Source: Rhodospirillales bacterium (GTDB taxonomy: Bacteria > Pseudomonadota > Alphaproteobacteria > Acetobacterales > Acetobacteraceae). Taken from it: a stretch of 41,608 nucleotides of DNA. Positions 24,586 through 34,800 of this stretch are shown piece after piece. Positions within the stretch are counted from its first letter, which is position 1. The number at the start of each line of letters is the position of its first letter. The notes beneath the pieces are model-generated. The model searched no databases and was not told the origin of the DNA. It saw only the letters and a program-made list of their open reading frames with translations. The DNA is taken from assembly GCA_025352665.1 (NCBI GenBank), contig JANXSM010000009.1:1-41608 (forward strand), in the 5' to 3' direction. Both the position numbers and the translations under genes were made by a program.

Positions 24586-24614
24586 TGGCGAGTGCCTCGG
24601 CGCATCGCTATATA
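24585..24614 (+). promoter_or_regulatory. Putative leaderless promoter of cbiD
   Basis: TTGGCG (24585-24590) and TATATA (24609-24614) are separated by 18 nt, close to a vegetative -35/-10 pair. The ATG of cbiD begins 6 nt after the -10 box, about where transcription would start, and no ribosome-binding sequence precedes it. The -35 box touches the start codon of the divergent cobB. Pattern only; no experimental support. Confidence 0.4.
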
Positions 24615-24620
24615 CCAAAC

Positions 24621-25697
24621 ATGCAGCAAAAGCCCCCGCTTCGCCGTGGCTGGACCACTGGCGCTTGCGCCACGGCGGCAGCGGCTGCGGCTTTTTCCGC
24701 GTTGCAGGACGGGTGTTTTCCAGACCCCGTCGAGATCACGTTGCCACGCGGCCAGGTCGTGGCGTTCTCCCTGGCCGAGGCTGCGTTGATCGACGGCGGT
24801 GCCATGGCCGCCGTGGTGAAGGATGCCGGCGACGATCCGGACGTCACCCACGGGGCATTGGTGCGGGCGACCTTGCGGCCTGGCAAAGCCAGGTCCGGGG
24901 TGGTTTTTCGCGCCGGTCCCGGCGTCGGAACGGTGACGCGCCCGGGGCTGCCGATCCCGCCCGGCGAGCCGGCCATCAACCCGGTGCCGCGCCAGATGAT
25001 CCGCGACGCACTGCGGGCGCGCGCCGGTTGCGAGCCCGATATGGTCGTCGAGATCTCGATCCCCGGCGGCGAGCGCCTGGCGGAGCGCACGCTGAACCGG
25101 CGGCTCGGCATTGTCGGCGGTCTGTCGATCCTGGGCACCACCGGCATCGTCATTCCATTTTCCTGCGCGGCCTGGATCGACAGCATCCATCGCGGCATCG
25201 ATGTTGCGCGGGCGGTGGGGATCAACCATGTGGCCGGCGCGACCGGACGCAACTCCGAGCAGGCGGTGCAGGCGCTGCACGGCATGGAGGATGTGGCGCT
25301 GATCGAAATGGGCGATTTCGTTGGCGGCCTGCTGAAATATCTGCGGGTTCATCCGGTGCCGCGCGTCACCATCGCAGGCGGTGTCGCCAAGCTGACCAAG
25401 CTGGCACAAGGGCGGCTCGATCTTAATTCCGGGCGCGGCGCCGTGGATATGGCCGCTCTCGCGGAGCTGGCGCCTACCGCGCTGCGGTCCGCCGTTCTGG
25501 CCGCCAACACCGTGGCGGAGGCATTCCTGCTGGCGCCCGGCCTGGGTGAGGCGGTTGCCGCCGGCGCCTGGAAGACGGCGGCGGACGTGCTGGCGGGCAC
25601 TGCGATCGAGCTCGAGATCGTGTTGTTCGACGCGGCCGGCGCGCTGGTCGGGCGAGCCGGGTTTCGCCCGGTTCATGGCCGGAACCTGCGGCGGTAA
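24621..25697 (+). CDS. cbiD: Cobalt-precorrin-5B C1-methyltransferase CbiD
   Basis: A 358-residue S-adenosylmethionine-dependent enzyme that methylates C-1 of the corrin ring, best known from the anaerobic pathway. Diagnostic segments are [42 protein letters not shown] and [14 protein letters not shown] 24621 is the only sensible start; it lacks a ribosome site and may be leaderless. In the aerobic pathway of Pseudomonas denitrificans this step is done by CobF, which is absent here. The gene stands alone on the plus strand: divergent from cobB and overlapping the end of convergent cobM by 25 nt. Confidence 0.95.
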   Translation: MQQKPPLRRGWTTGACATAAAAAAFSALQDGCFPDPVEITLPRGQVVAFSLAEAALIDGGAMAAVVKDAGDDPDVTHGALVRATLRPGKARSGVVFRAGPGVGTVTRPGLPIPPGEPAINPVPRQMIRDALRARAGCEPDMVVEISIPGGERLAERTLNRRLGIVGGLSILGTTGIVIPFSCAAWIDSIHRGIDVARAVGINHVAGATGRNSEQAVQALHGMEDVALIEMGDFVGGLLKYLRVHPVPRVTIAGGVAKLTKLAQGRLDLNSGRGAVDMAALAELAPTALRSAVLAANTVAEAFLLAPGLGEAVAAGAWKTAADVLAGTAIELEIVLFDAAGALVGRAGFRPVHGRNLRR

Positions 25698-26425
25698 TCC
25701 GGATCATAGAGCGCGCTGTCGCGAAATCCGGCAGCTGACAGCGCGGGGCCAACCATGATGAGGGCGGTGCGCGCCACCGGCGCTTCCGCCAGTTGGGCCA
25801 CAATGGTCGAGAGCGTGCCGCGCAGGATCATCTGGTCCGGCCATGTGGCGCGTGCCACCACCGCGGTCGGGCAATCGGGGCCGTAGAAGGGCAGCAGTTC
25901 GGCCACGATGCGGTCGAGCGCGTGCACGGCGAGATGGATCGCAAGCGTGGCGCCGGTTGCGGCGAAGGCTGTCAGCGTCTCCCCTTTCGGCATGGCGGAG
26001 GCGCGGCCGGAGATGCGCGTGATCACCAGGCTTTGCGCCACTTCCGGCACGGTCAGTTCGCGCCCAAGGGCTGCGGCGGCAGCGGCAAAGGCGGGCACTC
26101 CCGGGGTCAGCGTATAGGGTATTGCGTGGCGTTCCAGCCTGCGGATCTGCTCGGCAACGGCGCTGTAGATCGACAGATCGCCAGAGTGCAGGCGCGCCAC
26201 GTCGTGGCCGGCAGCGGTGGCGGCCACGTATTCCGCTTCGATCTGATCGAGGGTGAACGATGCGGTATCGACCAGTTTCGCACCGGGCGGACAGTGGATC
26301 AGCATTTCGGCGGGCACGATGGAGCCGGCATAGAGGCAGACCGGGCAGGCAGCCAGCAGGTCACGGCCGCGCAGGGTCAGCAAGTCGGCGGCTCCTGGGC
26401 CCGCGCCGATGAAATGTACCGTCAT
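25673..26425 (-). CDS. cobM: Precorrin-4 C11-methyltransferase
   Basis: A 250-residue SAM-dependent methyltransferase of the tetrapyrrole (corrin/porphyrin) methylase family. Family marks are [46 protein letters not shown] and [18 protein letters not shown], which single out the C-11 enzyme. ATG 26425 has GGAGA upstream and overlaps the cobE stop as ATGA; the frame open further 5' runs inside cobE. Its last 25 nt overlap the convergent cbiD gene. It ends the cobL-cobE-cobM unit. Confidence 0.95.
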   Translation of the reverse strand: MTVHFIGAGPGAADLLTLRGRDLLAACPVCLYAGSIVPAEMLIHCPPGAKLVDTASFTLDQIEAEYVAATAAGHDVARLHSGDLSIYSAVAEQIRRLERHAIPYTLTPGVPAFAAAAAALGRELTVPEVAQSLVITRISGRASAMPKGETLTAFAATGATLAIHLAVHALDRIVAELLPFYGPDCPTAVVARATWPDQMILRGTLSTIVAQLAEAPVARTALIMVGPALSAAGFRDSALYDPDYRRRFRP

Positions 26426-26784
26426 AAATCGTCTCCTTCGGCCAGCGCGCAGGTGGCGTGAGAATTTGAGATGCGCGGCAGGATCAGCCGCGCCCCTGGG
26501 CCGGCGGCGCCAAGCGCACAGCCTTCGGCGACCGAGGCCACGCCCATTTCGGCCAGCACGCGCAGCGACCGTGTCACGCAGTGTGGCTGCATATCGGCCA
26601 ATGTTTCGGGTGAGACCGGAAGCAGCGGCAGGCCGAGTTGCCGGGCAGCCTGTTGCAGCCCGGGCTCGGTGCATTTGGCGAGCGGGGCGGCGAGCGCCGT
26701 GACATTGCCGCCCGCGGCCTCAACGATCGCCACGATGGCTTCTGCCGGGCAGTTTCGGCGGCAGCCGATGCCTGCAATGATCAT
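26422..26784 (-). CDS. cobE: CobE protein (CbiG C-terminal-like)
   Basis: A 120-residue protein matching CobE and the C-terminal domain of Cbi[21 protein letters not shown] at the N-terminus, then [24 protein letters not shown] and [14 protein letters not shown]. CbiG opens the delta-lactone in the anaerobic pathway. CobE is found in aerobic gene sets, and its exact reaction is less certain. ATG 26784 overlaps the cobL stop as ATGA; ATG 26799, five codons upstream, is the alternative. Both flanking overlaps are 4 nt, so it is co-translated with cobL and cobM. Confidence 0.9.
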   Translation of the reverse strand: MIIAGIGCRRNCPAEAIVAIVEAAGGNVTALAAPLAKCTEPGLQQAARQLGLPLLPVSPETLADMQPHCVTRSLRVLAEMGVASVAEGCALGAAGPGARLILPRISNSHATCALAEGDDL

Positions 26785-27983
26785 TTTGTCGCAGTCCATT
26801 GCGTGATCGTCATGGCCGGACGAAAGCCGTGTTTGGTCCCGATGCGGTCGAGCCGCTCAACTGAAAGGCGTGTGAGCGTGCCGCCAAGCCGCAAGCAGGT
26901 TTCGATCAGCAGCGCCTCTGTCTCGATGGTGACAGCATTGATCACGATCCGGCCGGCCGGTTTCAGCGCCGCCCAGCAGGTTTCAATCACCGCGGCATCG
27001 CCGCCGCCGCCGATAAAGATCGCATCGGGGGCGGGCAGGCCGGCCAGGGCGGTCTGGGCGTGGCCTGCGATCAGGCGCAGGCGGGGCACGCCGAGATTGG
27101 CAGCATTGCCGGCGGCGCGGGCGAGGCGTTCGTGGTGGTGATCGATGCCAATGGCCTGGTTGGCGGAATGGCGCAGCAGGAATTCGATTGCGACCGAGCC
27201 GGAGCCGCAGCCGATGTCCCACAGCAGATCGCCGGCCCGCGGCGCCAGGCTGGCAAGGGTGACCGCGCGGATTTCTTGCTTGGTGATCTGGCCGTCGTGC
27301 TCGAACAAACTGTCGGGCAGGCCGCTGGCGAGCGAAATGATGGTGGCGTCGGCATGAGCGACAAGCTCGATACCCAGCAGGTTGAGCGGCAAGATGTCGT
27401 GGGGCGCCCCGTCTTGGGCCAGCACCATGCGATGGCGTTCGCTGGGACCGCCGAGCGCTTCGAGCAGATGGATGCGCGAGGCGCCGAAGCCACGCAGGGT
27501 CAGCAGCTCGGTCACCGCGGCCGGGGTGGCGGCGTCGGCGGACAAAGCAAGCAAGCGGCGGCCGGGCTGCAGCAGGGGGAAGATCGCCTCAAGCGGCCGG
27601 CCGCAGAACGAGAGCGTGTCAACCTCCGCCTGGGCCCAGCCGAGGCGGGCGCAGGCGAGCGAGAACGCAGACGGCGCGGGCAGACAAAGGATTTCGGCAG
27701 GCGATACCATCCGGGCGAGAGTGGCACCGATGCCGAAGCAATAAGGATCGCCCGAGGCCAGCACAACGACCTGGGTGCCGCGGCGGGCGAAGATGTCGGG
27801 GAAGCTCGCCTCGATCGGGTGCGACCAGGCCTGGCTGGCGCCGCTGATCAAGGATTGCGCAAGTGCGAGATGGCGCGCGCCGCCGATGACCAGCGGTGCT
27901 GACTGCAGTAATGTGCGAGCGGCGGGGGACAGGCCCTCGATACCGTCCTCGCCGATCCCCAGGATGGTGAGCCAGCGGGTCAT
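26781..27983 (-). CDS. cobL: Precorrin-6Y C5,15-methyltransferase (decarboxylating)
   Basis: A 400-residue fusion of CbiE and CbiT. The N-terminal half (about 1-205) is a tetrapyrrole methylase with LTILGIGEDGIEGL and VVVLASGDPYCFGIG. The C-terminal half (about 220-400) is a Rossmann-type SAM methyltransferase with LLWDIGCGSGSVAIEF (glycine motif at 256-262) and DAIFIGGGGD. It methylates C-5 and C-15 and removes the acetate carboxyl at C-12. It heads cobL-cobE-cobM, and its start is 17 nt from the divergent cobK start. Any promoter must lie within cobK or its leader. Confidence 0.96.
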   Translation of the reverse strand: MTRWLTILGIGEDGIEGLSPAARTLLQSAPLVIGGARHLALAQSLISGASQAWSHPIEASFPDIFARRGTQVVVLASGDPYCFGIGATLARMVSPAEILCLPAPSAFSLACARLGWAQAEVDTLSFCGRPLEAIFPLLQPGRRLLALSADAATPAAVTELLTLRGFGASRIHLLEALGGPSERHRMVLAQDGAPHDILPLNLLGIELVAHADATIISLASGLPDSLFEHDGQITKQEIRAVTLASLAPRAGDLLWDIGCGSGSVAIEFLLRHSANQAIGIDHHHERLARAAGNAANLGVPRLRLIAGHAQTALAGLPAPDAIFIGGGGDAAVIETCWAALKPAGRIVINAVTIETEALLIETCLRLGGTLTRLSVERLDRIGTKHGFRPAMTITQWTATK

Positions 27984-28000
27984 GGGCGGGAGGATTTCGG

Positions 28001-28759
28001 GTGCGCGTTCTGATGCTGGGCGGCACCACGGAGGCCTCGGCGCTGGCCCGCGCGCTGGTGGGCGATGTGCGGTTCGATGTCACGGTGTCGCTGGCGGGTC
28101 GCACGCGGGCGCCGGTTCTGCCGGTTCTGCCAAGCCGTATCGGCGGGTTCGGCGGCATCGCCGGGCTGGTGGATTATCTGCGGCGCGAGCGGATCGAGGC
28201 GGTGCTGGATGCGACGCATCCCTTTGCCGCGCAAATGACGCGCCACGCGGTCGTAGCGGCTGAGATCACCGGTATCCCGCTGCTGCGGGTCGATCGGCCG
28301 GCCTGGGTGGTGGGGCCTGGCGACCACTGGATCGAGGTCGGCGATATGCCAGCGGCCGCACGGGCACTTGGGGATGTGCCGCGCCGGGTTCTGCTCACTA
28401 TCGGGCAGACCGAACTGGCGCCGTTCTGCCTGGCGTCCTGGCATCGCTACGTGATCCGCAGCGTCGATGCGCCACAGCCGGAGCTGGTACCGGCGCAGGC
28501 TGAGGTGCTCACCGCACGTGGGCCGTTCGATGTGGCGTTCGAGACGGCGTTGCTGCTTGGGTACAGCATCGAAATGCTCGTCACCAAGAATTCCGGCGGC
28601 AGTGCCACGGTCGCCAAGCTGACCGCGGCGCGCGCCCTGGGCTTGCCCGTTGTGATGATCCGCCGGCCACCTTCGCAAAAGATTGCCGCCGTCCGCGATG
28701 TTGCCGCGGCATTGGAATGGCTCGCCCATCAGGCTGCGCTCATGCCGCGGGGGGTGTAG
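28001..28759 (+). CDS. cobK: Precorrin-6A reductase
   Basis: A 252-residue NADPH-dependent reductase acting on the corrin ring after ring contraction and C-1 methylation. Marks are VLMLGGTTEASALARAL (nucleotide-binding start), AVLDATHPFAAQMTRHAV, LLRVDRPAW and EMLVTKNSGGSATVAKL. The GTG start has GGGAGGA (27988-27994) six bases upstream. It is the only plus-strand gene between cobL (divergent, 17-nt gap) and cobJ (convergent, 31-nt overlap). Expression is therefore independent of the riboswitch operon unless antisense effects matter. Confidence 0.95.
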   Translation: MRVLMLGGTTEASALARALVGDVRFDVTVSLAGRTRAPVLPVLPSRIGGFGGIAGLVDYLRRERIEAVLDATHPFAAQMTRHAVVAAEITGIPLLRVDRPAWVVGPGDHWIEVGDMPAAARALGDVPRRVLLTIGQTELAPFCLASWHRYVIRSVDAPQPELVPAQAEVLTARGPFDVAFETALLLGYSIEMLVTKNSGGSATVAKLTAARALGLPVVMIRRPPSQKIAAVRDVAAALEWLAHQAALMPRGV

Positions 28760-29487
28760 ACGAAGGGTGCTGCGTCTGGCCGCGCAATGATGCGCGTGGC
28801 CGCTGTGCCGATCATGACGAGAGTGCGCATGTCCGCCCAGGCCGGGTCGGCCTCGGCGAGAGTGGTGAGGCGGATCTGCTCCTCCGGCCGGCTGGCGGCG
28901 GTGGCGAAGATCACCGGAGTGGTTGCGGGCAGCAGCTGGCGCAGCAACTCGAAGGCGGCGCCGAGTTGCCAGGGGCGGGCGCGCGACTGCGGGTTGTAGA
29001 GAGCGATCACCAGACCGGCCGTGGCGACGGCTGCGAGCCGTGTGGTGACGATGTCCCACGACTTCAGGTTGTCGGACAGCGAAATGGCGCAGAAATCATG
29101 GCCGAGCGGGGCGCCGATGCGAGCGGCGACGGCGAACATGGCGGAGATTCCCGGCAGCACCCGTATGTCCAGGCTCCGCCAGGCGCTCGGGCCATGTTCG
29201 ATCGCCTCGAAGATCGCGCTCGCCATGGCGAACACACCGGCATCGCCAGAGGAGACCACGGCCACGCGCTGGCCGGCTTCGGCCATGGTCAAAGCGTGGC
29301 GGGCACGGTCGAGCTCCTCACGATTGTCAGAGGGGTGGCGGCGTGCGTCAGGGTGCCCCGCGACGCGCGCGAGATAAGGGCCATAGCCGACCAGATCGGT
29401 GGCGGCCGCAAGAGCTGCGGTAACCTCCGGTGTGCGTTGCGCGAGATCACCGGGGCCGAGGCCTGTGATGCAGAGCCAGCCGCTCAT
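28729..29487 (-). CDS. cobJ: Precorrin-3B C17-methyltransferase
   Basis: A 252-residue SAM-dependent tetrapyrrole methylase that methylates C-17 and drives ring contraction. Signatures are LCITGLGPGDLAQRTPE, DLVGYGPYLARV, VAVVSSGDAGVFAMA, RVLPGISAMFAVAARIGAPLGHDF and LYNPQSRAR. The start overlaps the cobI end by 4 nt. It is the last gene of the riboswitch-led operon, and its final 31 nt overlap the end of cobK on the other strand, so the two genes share coding sequence at their 3' ends. Confidence 0.95.
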   Translation of the reverse strand: MSGWLCITGLGPGDLAQRTPEVTAALAAATDLVGYGPYLARVAGHPDARRHPSDNREELDRARHALTMAEAGQRVAVVSSGDAGVFAMASAIFEAIEHGPSAWRSLDIRVLPGISAMFAVAARIGAPLGHDFCAISLSDNLKSWDIVTTRLAAVATAGLVIALYNPQSRARPWQLGAAFELLRQLLPATTPVIFATAASRPEEQIRLTTLAEADPAWADMRTLVMIGTAATRIIARPDAAPFVYTPRGMSAA

Positions 29488-30209
29488 CGCTGACGCCTAC
29501 GGCCGGGGACCAGGATCAGCGCGAAATACGGGCAGGTTGGTTCGGTCATGTCGCGAACCGGCATGATGCGCTCATCCGCCATGGTGCCGCGCTCGACATA
29601 GACGGCGCGGTCGGCAAGCCCCGCCTGTTCCAGGGCCACGCGCACCTTGGCGAGGTTGCGGCCCAGTTTCATGATGACGGCGGCATCGCATTGGCCAAGA
29701 CGAGCGAGCAGGCTGGCGGCATCGAGCGTGCCTGGCAATACCGTCAGCACGTCGTTGCCATGGGTGAACGGCAGGCCGGCGCGCGACCAGCAACCGGCCA
29801 TGCCCGCGACGCCTGGCACAGTCTCCAACCGATAATCGCCAAGCCGATCGTAGAGATACATCGCCGAGCCGTAGAAGAACGGGTCGCCTTCGCAGAGCAG
29901 CGCCACATCGTGGCCCGCGTCGAGGCGCGTGGCGATGGCAGTTGCGCAGGTGGTGTAGAACTGCGTCATGCCGCAGGCGTAGCTGGGATCGTCGAGCGCG
30001 ACCTCGGTGGTGAACGGATAGTCGAAGCGGAGTTCCTCGGCGGTGGCGGCAATCAGATGCCCGGCGATCGAGCGAGCGTGCCCGGTGCGGCCTCGCTTGG
30101 CGAAAAACGCCACCACCGGACAGGCGGCGATCAGCCTGGCGGCCTTGACGGTCATCAGTTCGGGGTCGCCGGGGCCCATGCCGATCGTGAACAATGTGCC
30201 GGCCATCAT
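29484..30209 (-). CDS. cobI: Precorrin-2 C20-methyltransferase
   Basis: A 241-residue tetrapyrrole methylase that converts precorrin-2 to precorrin-3A. It has the N-terminal FTIGMGPGDPELMTVKAARLI, the middle motif VALLCEGDPFFYGSAMYLYDRL, and VPGVAGMAGCWSRAGLPF and AVIMKLGRNLAKVR typical of CobI/CbiL. ATG 30209 overlaps the cobH stop; a second ATG follows at once. It is the first dedicated corrin step encoded here; the upstream uroporphyrinogen methyltransferase is not in the window. Confidence 0.95.
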   Translation of the reverse strand: MMAGTLFTIGMGPGDPELMTVKAARLIAACPVVAFFAKRGRTGHARSIAGHLIAATAEELRFDYPFTTEVALDDPSYACGMTQFYTTCATAIATRLDAGHDVALLCEGDPFFYGSAMYLYDRLGDYRLETVPGVAGMAGCWSRAGLPFTHGNDVLTVLPGTLDAASLLARLGQCDAAVIMKLGRNLAKVRVALEQAGLADRAVYVERGTMADERIMPVRDMTEPTCPYFALILVPGRRRQR

Positions 30210-30832
30210 TCTTTCTCGCTCGCCAGGGCGTTGACGGCGGCGACCGCCATGGCGCTGCCGCCTCGCCTGCCGGCAACGACAAGAAAGGGGATCTTGCCGA
30301 AATCGACCAGCGCCTGTTTCGACTCGGCAGCACCCACGAAGCCGACTGGCATGCCGATGATTGCGGCAGGCAAGGGGGCGCCAGCGTCGAGCAGATCCAT
30401 CAAATGGAACAGCGCAGTCGGTGCATTGCCGATGGCGACCACGGCCCCGCCGAGCTGCGGCCCCCAGAATTCCAGGGCGGCGGCGGAGCGTGTGTTGCCG
30501 ATGTGTTGGGCGTGGCGAGCGACCTGCGGATCGTGCAAGGTGCAGACCACCGGGTTCTCAGCCGGCAGCCGGGCGCGAGTGATGCCGTGCGCGACCATCT
30601 GGCTGTCGCAGAACACCGGGCGGCCCGCCAGCAACGCCGCGCGGGCGGCGGCGGTGAAGCCCGCCCCAAAACGCAGCGCCGCGGTGATTTCAACCATGCC
30701 GCATGCGTGGATGATCCGCACGGCCACGCGCGCGTCCTCGGGCGAAAACGCCGACAGATCGGCCTCGCGGCGGATGGTTGCGAAAGATTCGGCATAGATC
30801 GCGGCGCCGTCACGTTGGTAGCTGCGGCTCAT
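30206..30832 (-). CDS. cobH: Precorrin-8X methylmutase
   Basis: A 208-residue enzyme that moves the methyl group from C-11 to C-12 and yields hydrogenobyrinate. Marks are YAESFATIRREADL, RIIHACGMVEI with the active-site His, VFCDSQMVAHGI and IIGMPVGFVGAAESK. ATG 30832 overlaps the cobG stop as ATGA; the frame continues far upstream only as a shadow of cobG. Length and motifs are normal. It is co-translated with cobG and cobI. Confidence 0.95.
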   Translation of the reverse strand: MSRSYQRDGAAIYAESFATIRREADLSAFSPEDARVAVRIIHACGMVEITAALRFGAGFTAAARAALLAGRPVFCDSQMVAHGITRARLPAENPVVCTLHDPQVARHAQHIGNTRSAAALEFWGPQLGGAVVAIGNAPTALFHLMDLLDAGAPLPAAIIGMPVGFVGAAESKQALVDFGKIPFLVVAGRRGGSAMAVAAVNALASEKE

Positions 30833-31893
30833 GTCACCTGTCCCGTCGGTTGGTCGGAGGCGCGTCCCTGGCGGATGACGTTGTAGCCATGGCCGGTGGC
30901 GACCAGCGTGACATCGGCCGGGCCGGGATGCGCGCAGCCTTTGGCGCAGGCCGAGATATGCAAGCTGCCATCTGGAAACAGGCGGGCGAGCCGCAGTGCA
31001 TCGCCACGCACATCGGCCAATGCGCTGGCGCAGGCGGGGCGGCCAGGGCAGGCGCCAATGCGGCGGATCGGATCGTCCGGCGCGAGGATCAGCCCTGGAC
31101 CGGCGATGGCGGATGACGCCTGCAGCAAGACGGCGCGCCAGGGCGTGAGGCGCAATGGGGCATCGCCGGCAAGCTCTGCCAGATGGCGTGCCGGGAAGGT
31201 GCCGAAGCGCAGGCCGACGCCCTGGTATTGGCCGAAATGGCCAATCGGGTTGGCGTTCGCGACCGCCGGCCGCGCGGCGCCGACGAGTGGCTGGCCGAAT
31301 TCGTTGATATGCTGGCGCATCCGTCGCGCACCGCACAGCCTGGCCAAAGCCAGCGCGTCGCTCACCGGGTCGACCGTCTCGGCCGAGACCTTGGCGATCG
31401 CGACGAACCAACGCCCGAGGGCTGCCCGCAACACAATATCCGCACCGCAATCGCCGAGCGGCAGTGCGCCACCGCCGTCGACGGCAAACAGGAACTTGCC
31501 AGGCAGGACCGCGAGCTCATGGCACTTCGCAAGTGCGGTCGCCAAGGCGGCGGCCAGCTCAAGCGTGCCCGGCGCGCATGTGCGGTCAAGCCCTGCCAAA
31601 GGCGAGACCAAGATGTTGCGGCGGCGTTCAATGGCCGGCTCGGGCGACGCCAGGCCAGCTGCGACCATTTTGGTGGCGAAGTGTTTGGCCGATATCTCGG
31701 TCAGGCCGCGGATCTGCAGATTGGCCCGGCTGGTGAGCTCGATCACACCGTTGCCGTATTGCTCGGCCGCGTCTGCGACGATGTGCAGGTCCGCGGCTGA
31801 TAGCGCGGGGCCGCGCGGCTTCACCCGGGCAAGCCAGCCATCGCCCGACGGCATCGGCGTGAACAGATCGGGGCACCAGCCGCGAATGGTCAT
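30829..31893 (-). CDS. cobG: Precorrin-3B synthase CobG
   Basis: A 354-residue iron-sulfur mono-oxygenase of the nitrite/sulfite reductase family. It uses molecular oxygen to form the C-20 hydroxyl gamma-lactone before ring contraction, so it marks the aerobic pathway. The [4Fe-4S] ligands are Cys282, Cys288, Cys316 and Cys320 (CPGRPAC and CAKGC). Other family features are GNGVIELTSRANLQIRGL and GHFGQYQGVGLRFG. The start overlaps cobN by 4 nt. The presence of CobG next to a CbiD-type methylase elsewhere in the cluster is unusual. Confidence 0.95.
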   Translation of the reverse strand: MTIRGWCPDLFTPMPSGDGWLARVKPRGPALSAADLHIVADAAEQYGNGVIELTSRANLQIRGLTEISAKHFATKMVAAGLASPEPAIERRRNILVSPLAGLDRTCAPGTLELAAALATALAKCHELAVLPGKFLFAVDGGGALPLGDCGADIVLRAALGRWFVAIAKVSAETVDPVSDALALARLCGARRMRQHINEFGQPLVGAARPAVANANPIGHFGQYQGVGLRFGTFPARHLAELAGDAPLRLTPWRAVLLQASSAIAGPGLILAPDDPIRRIGACPGRPACASALADVRGDALRLARLFPDGSLHISACAKGCAHPGPADVTLVATGHGYNVIRQGRASDQPTGQVT

Positions 31894-34800
31894 GCCAGTT
31901 GCTCGGTGACGTCATTGCGCCGCGGGCGCCAGAGGTCGCGGGCCAGAGCATCGCGGAAACGCGCCGCCATTGCGGCGCGCGCCTGCGGATTCTCGGCCCG
32001 AAGGAACCCATCCACGGCGGGATCGCCCAAGGTCGCCTCGAACATCAGGTCGAACTGGCGGTCCAGCCGCTGCTGCAAAGTGACGGCGAAACCGTGCAGA
32101 CCGTCCAGCGCGCGGGCGATCTCGCCGGCACCGCGATAGCTGTGGCGCATCATGGCGCCGATCCAGCGCGGATTGGCCGCACGACCGCGCACAACGCGGG
32201 CGATCTCCTCCGCCAGCGTGCGCATGCGGGGATCGTGGGGTTTCGAGATATCTGCGTGATACAGCGTTGGTGCGGCGCCGAGCAGATCGGCTGCGGCAGC
32301 GAAGCCGCCCTCGTGTGCGGCGTAGTCGGTGCCCTCCAGCAGATCCGTCTCGGCATGGTCCTGCTGGTGCACGAAGGCCTGTGCGCCCGAGATCCGTGCG
32401 GCAATGCCTGCGTGATCGGCCACTGGCCCGTCGCTGCCATAGGCGGTGGCGGAGGCTTCGAGGTAGGCTCGGCCCAGCTCGGCGCGATCTGACCAGGCGT
32501 TGCGATCAAGCTGGGCTGAGACCCCCGCGCCATAACTGCCAGGCGCTGCGCCAAACACCCGCGCCGTTCCGTCCAGTCCATTCCAGTCCAAAGCCTCGCC
32601 GCGTGCCGCCAACGCACGCGATGCGGCGTCGAACAGCGCGATCTGGGTTTCGAACGTGTCACGGAACAGGCCGGAAATGCGCAGCGTGACATCCACGCGC
32701 GGGCGATCCAGCAGTGCCAACGGAATGATCTCGAAGCCGCTGACTCGGAACGAAGCCTCGTCCCACAGCGGCCTCACGCCCATCAGCACCCACGCCAGCG
32801 CAAGATCTTCGCCGCCGGTGCGCAGGCTGGCCGAGCCCCAGAGGTCGATGACCACGCGGCGCAGCGGCTCGCCCTGGTCCTGGGCATGGCGGCGCAGCAG
32901 TTCCGCGGCGGTGGCCTCGGCCAGGCTGACGGCGGCCTGGGTCGGGATGGCGCGCGGGTCGAGCGTGAACAGGTTGCGCCCAGTCGGCAGCACGTCTGCG
33001 CGTCCGCGCGTAGGGGCGCCGGCTGGGCCGGGCGGCACGAAGCGGCCGTCGAGCGCTGCCAACAGAGACGCTTTTTCGGCCTCGGCGCAGCCATCGAGTA
33101 GCGCTGCCACGTCAACACCGGGGTTGAGGCGGGCGAGTGTTTCAAGAAGCACCGCGCGCTGGTCCGAAGCTGTGGCGAACACATGCAAGCCGTCGCGGAT
33201 CTGCAGATCTTTCACGTCGCACAGATAGGTGTCGAGCCGCGCCAGCGCCTCGTCCTCCGAGCCGGTCAGATCGGCGCCGGCCTCGGCGAGCAATCCGGTT
33301 TCGCCGGCACGCTCCAATATGTGCCGCCGCAGCACGGCGCCGCGACGCCGATCCAACCCGTCGGCTGCGGCGTATTCCTCGATCAGCCGGTCGAGCTCTG
33401 TGGTGGCGCCAGCGCGGGTCAAGGGCGGGGTCATGTGGCCGATGGTCACAGCTCCCAGACGCCGTTTGGCGGCCGCGGCCTCGCCGGGGTTGTTGACGAT
33501 GAAGGGGTAAATCACTGGCAGGCCGCGCAGCAGCGCCACCGGATGGCAGCACACGGACAGAGCCGCCGCCTTGCCTGGTAGCCATTCGAGCGTGCCGTGG
33601 GTGCCAAGATGTACCATGGCGTGAGCACCCCAGCTGATCCGCAGCCACAGGTAGAAGGCGACATAGGCATGGCGCGGCGGCAAATCGGCATCGTGGTAGC
33701 CTGCCTTGCGATCGAGCGCGTGGCCGCGATCGGGCTGCACGGCGAGCAAGATGTTGCCCTCACGGTGATGGCGGAGGTGAAAGCCGCCCTCTTTAACCGC
33801 CGGATCGTCGGAGGGCGCGCCCCATGCCTGAAGCATGGCGGCCTGGGTTGCTTCGTGCAGCGTGGCGAACAGGGTTCGATAATGATCGAGCGTCAGGAAC
33901 GGCTGCGACGGCGCATGGCACAGCTGGTTGGTGAGGCACCCTGCGTCATGACGGCCGCAGCGATATCCTGCGTCCGCGAGTGCACCAAGGATCGCCGACA
34001 GGCTGGCAAAACTGTCCAGCCCGACAGCGTGGCCGACCTGGCCGCCGGCCTCGGGATAATCGGACAGCACGATCGCCACACGCCGGTCGGCTGCAGCCGC
34101 CGCCGACAGTCTTGCCCAGCCGGCGGCACGATCCGCTGCGAGTGCTATGCCGTCTGGGTCGGGACGGTTGATGACGCGGGTGAATTCCAGACCCGGATGG
34201 GCAGAGGCCTCTGCCTTGAAGGAAATCGCAGTGGTGAGCAGCCGGCCGTCGATCTCCGGCAGCACGACTTGCATGGCGAGATCGGTTTGCGACAGGCCAC
34301 GAAATCCGGCCTGCCACGCCGGCTGCGATCCGACCGCCAGGATCACTTGCAACACCGGCACGCCCGCTTGCTCCAGCGTCGCACCCGCGCCGTCGCGCCA
34401 GGCCGAGAAGCCTGTGGCGTTGAGTACCACGGCCGGATGCCAGTCTCGCAACCGCTCCGCCACGAATGGTGCGGCGTTCGGGTCCTTCAGGCTGCTGACA
34501 TAGATCGCCCGCACGCCCAGTCCGCGCGCCACAAGTGCTTCGGCGAGTGCATGGATCGGGGCGATATCGTCTGACATCACGTGCGAGCGGTAACACACGA
34601 TCACGGCCAGCGGTTCATGGGTCGGCTGCCCGAGTTCCAGAACATTTGCCGCAGGCAGCGGCTGTGGCTGCCAGCCAGCATCTTCGCCCAGGCCAGCCAG
34701 GGCGCCAGCCAATCGGATGGCGTTGCGCAGATTATCCGGTCCGCGATGACGCAAGAACTGATCGAGCCTGGCGTGCGCGGCTGGCGTGACGGTGGACAGC

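Noticed and set aside
30833-31450. Upstream extension of cobH to 31450
   Set aside because: Overlaps cobG in another frame; cobH starts at 30832 with a normal N-terminus.
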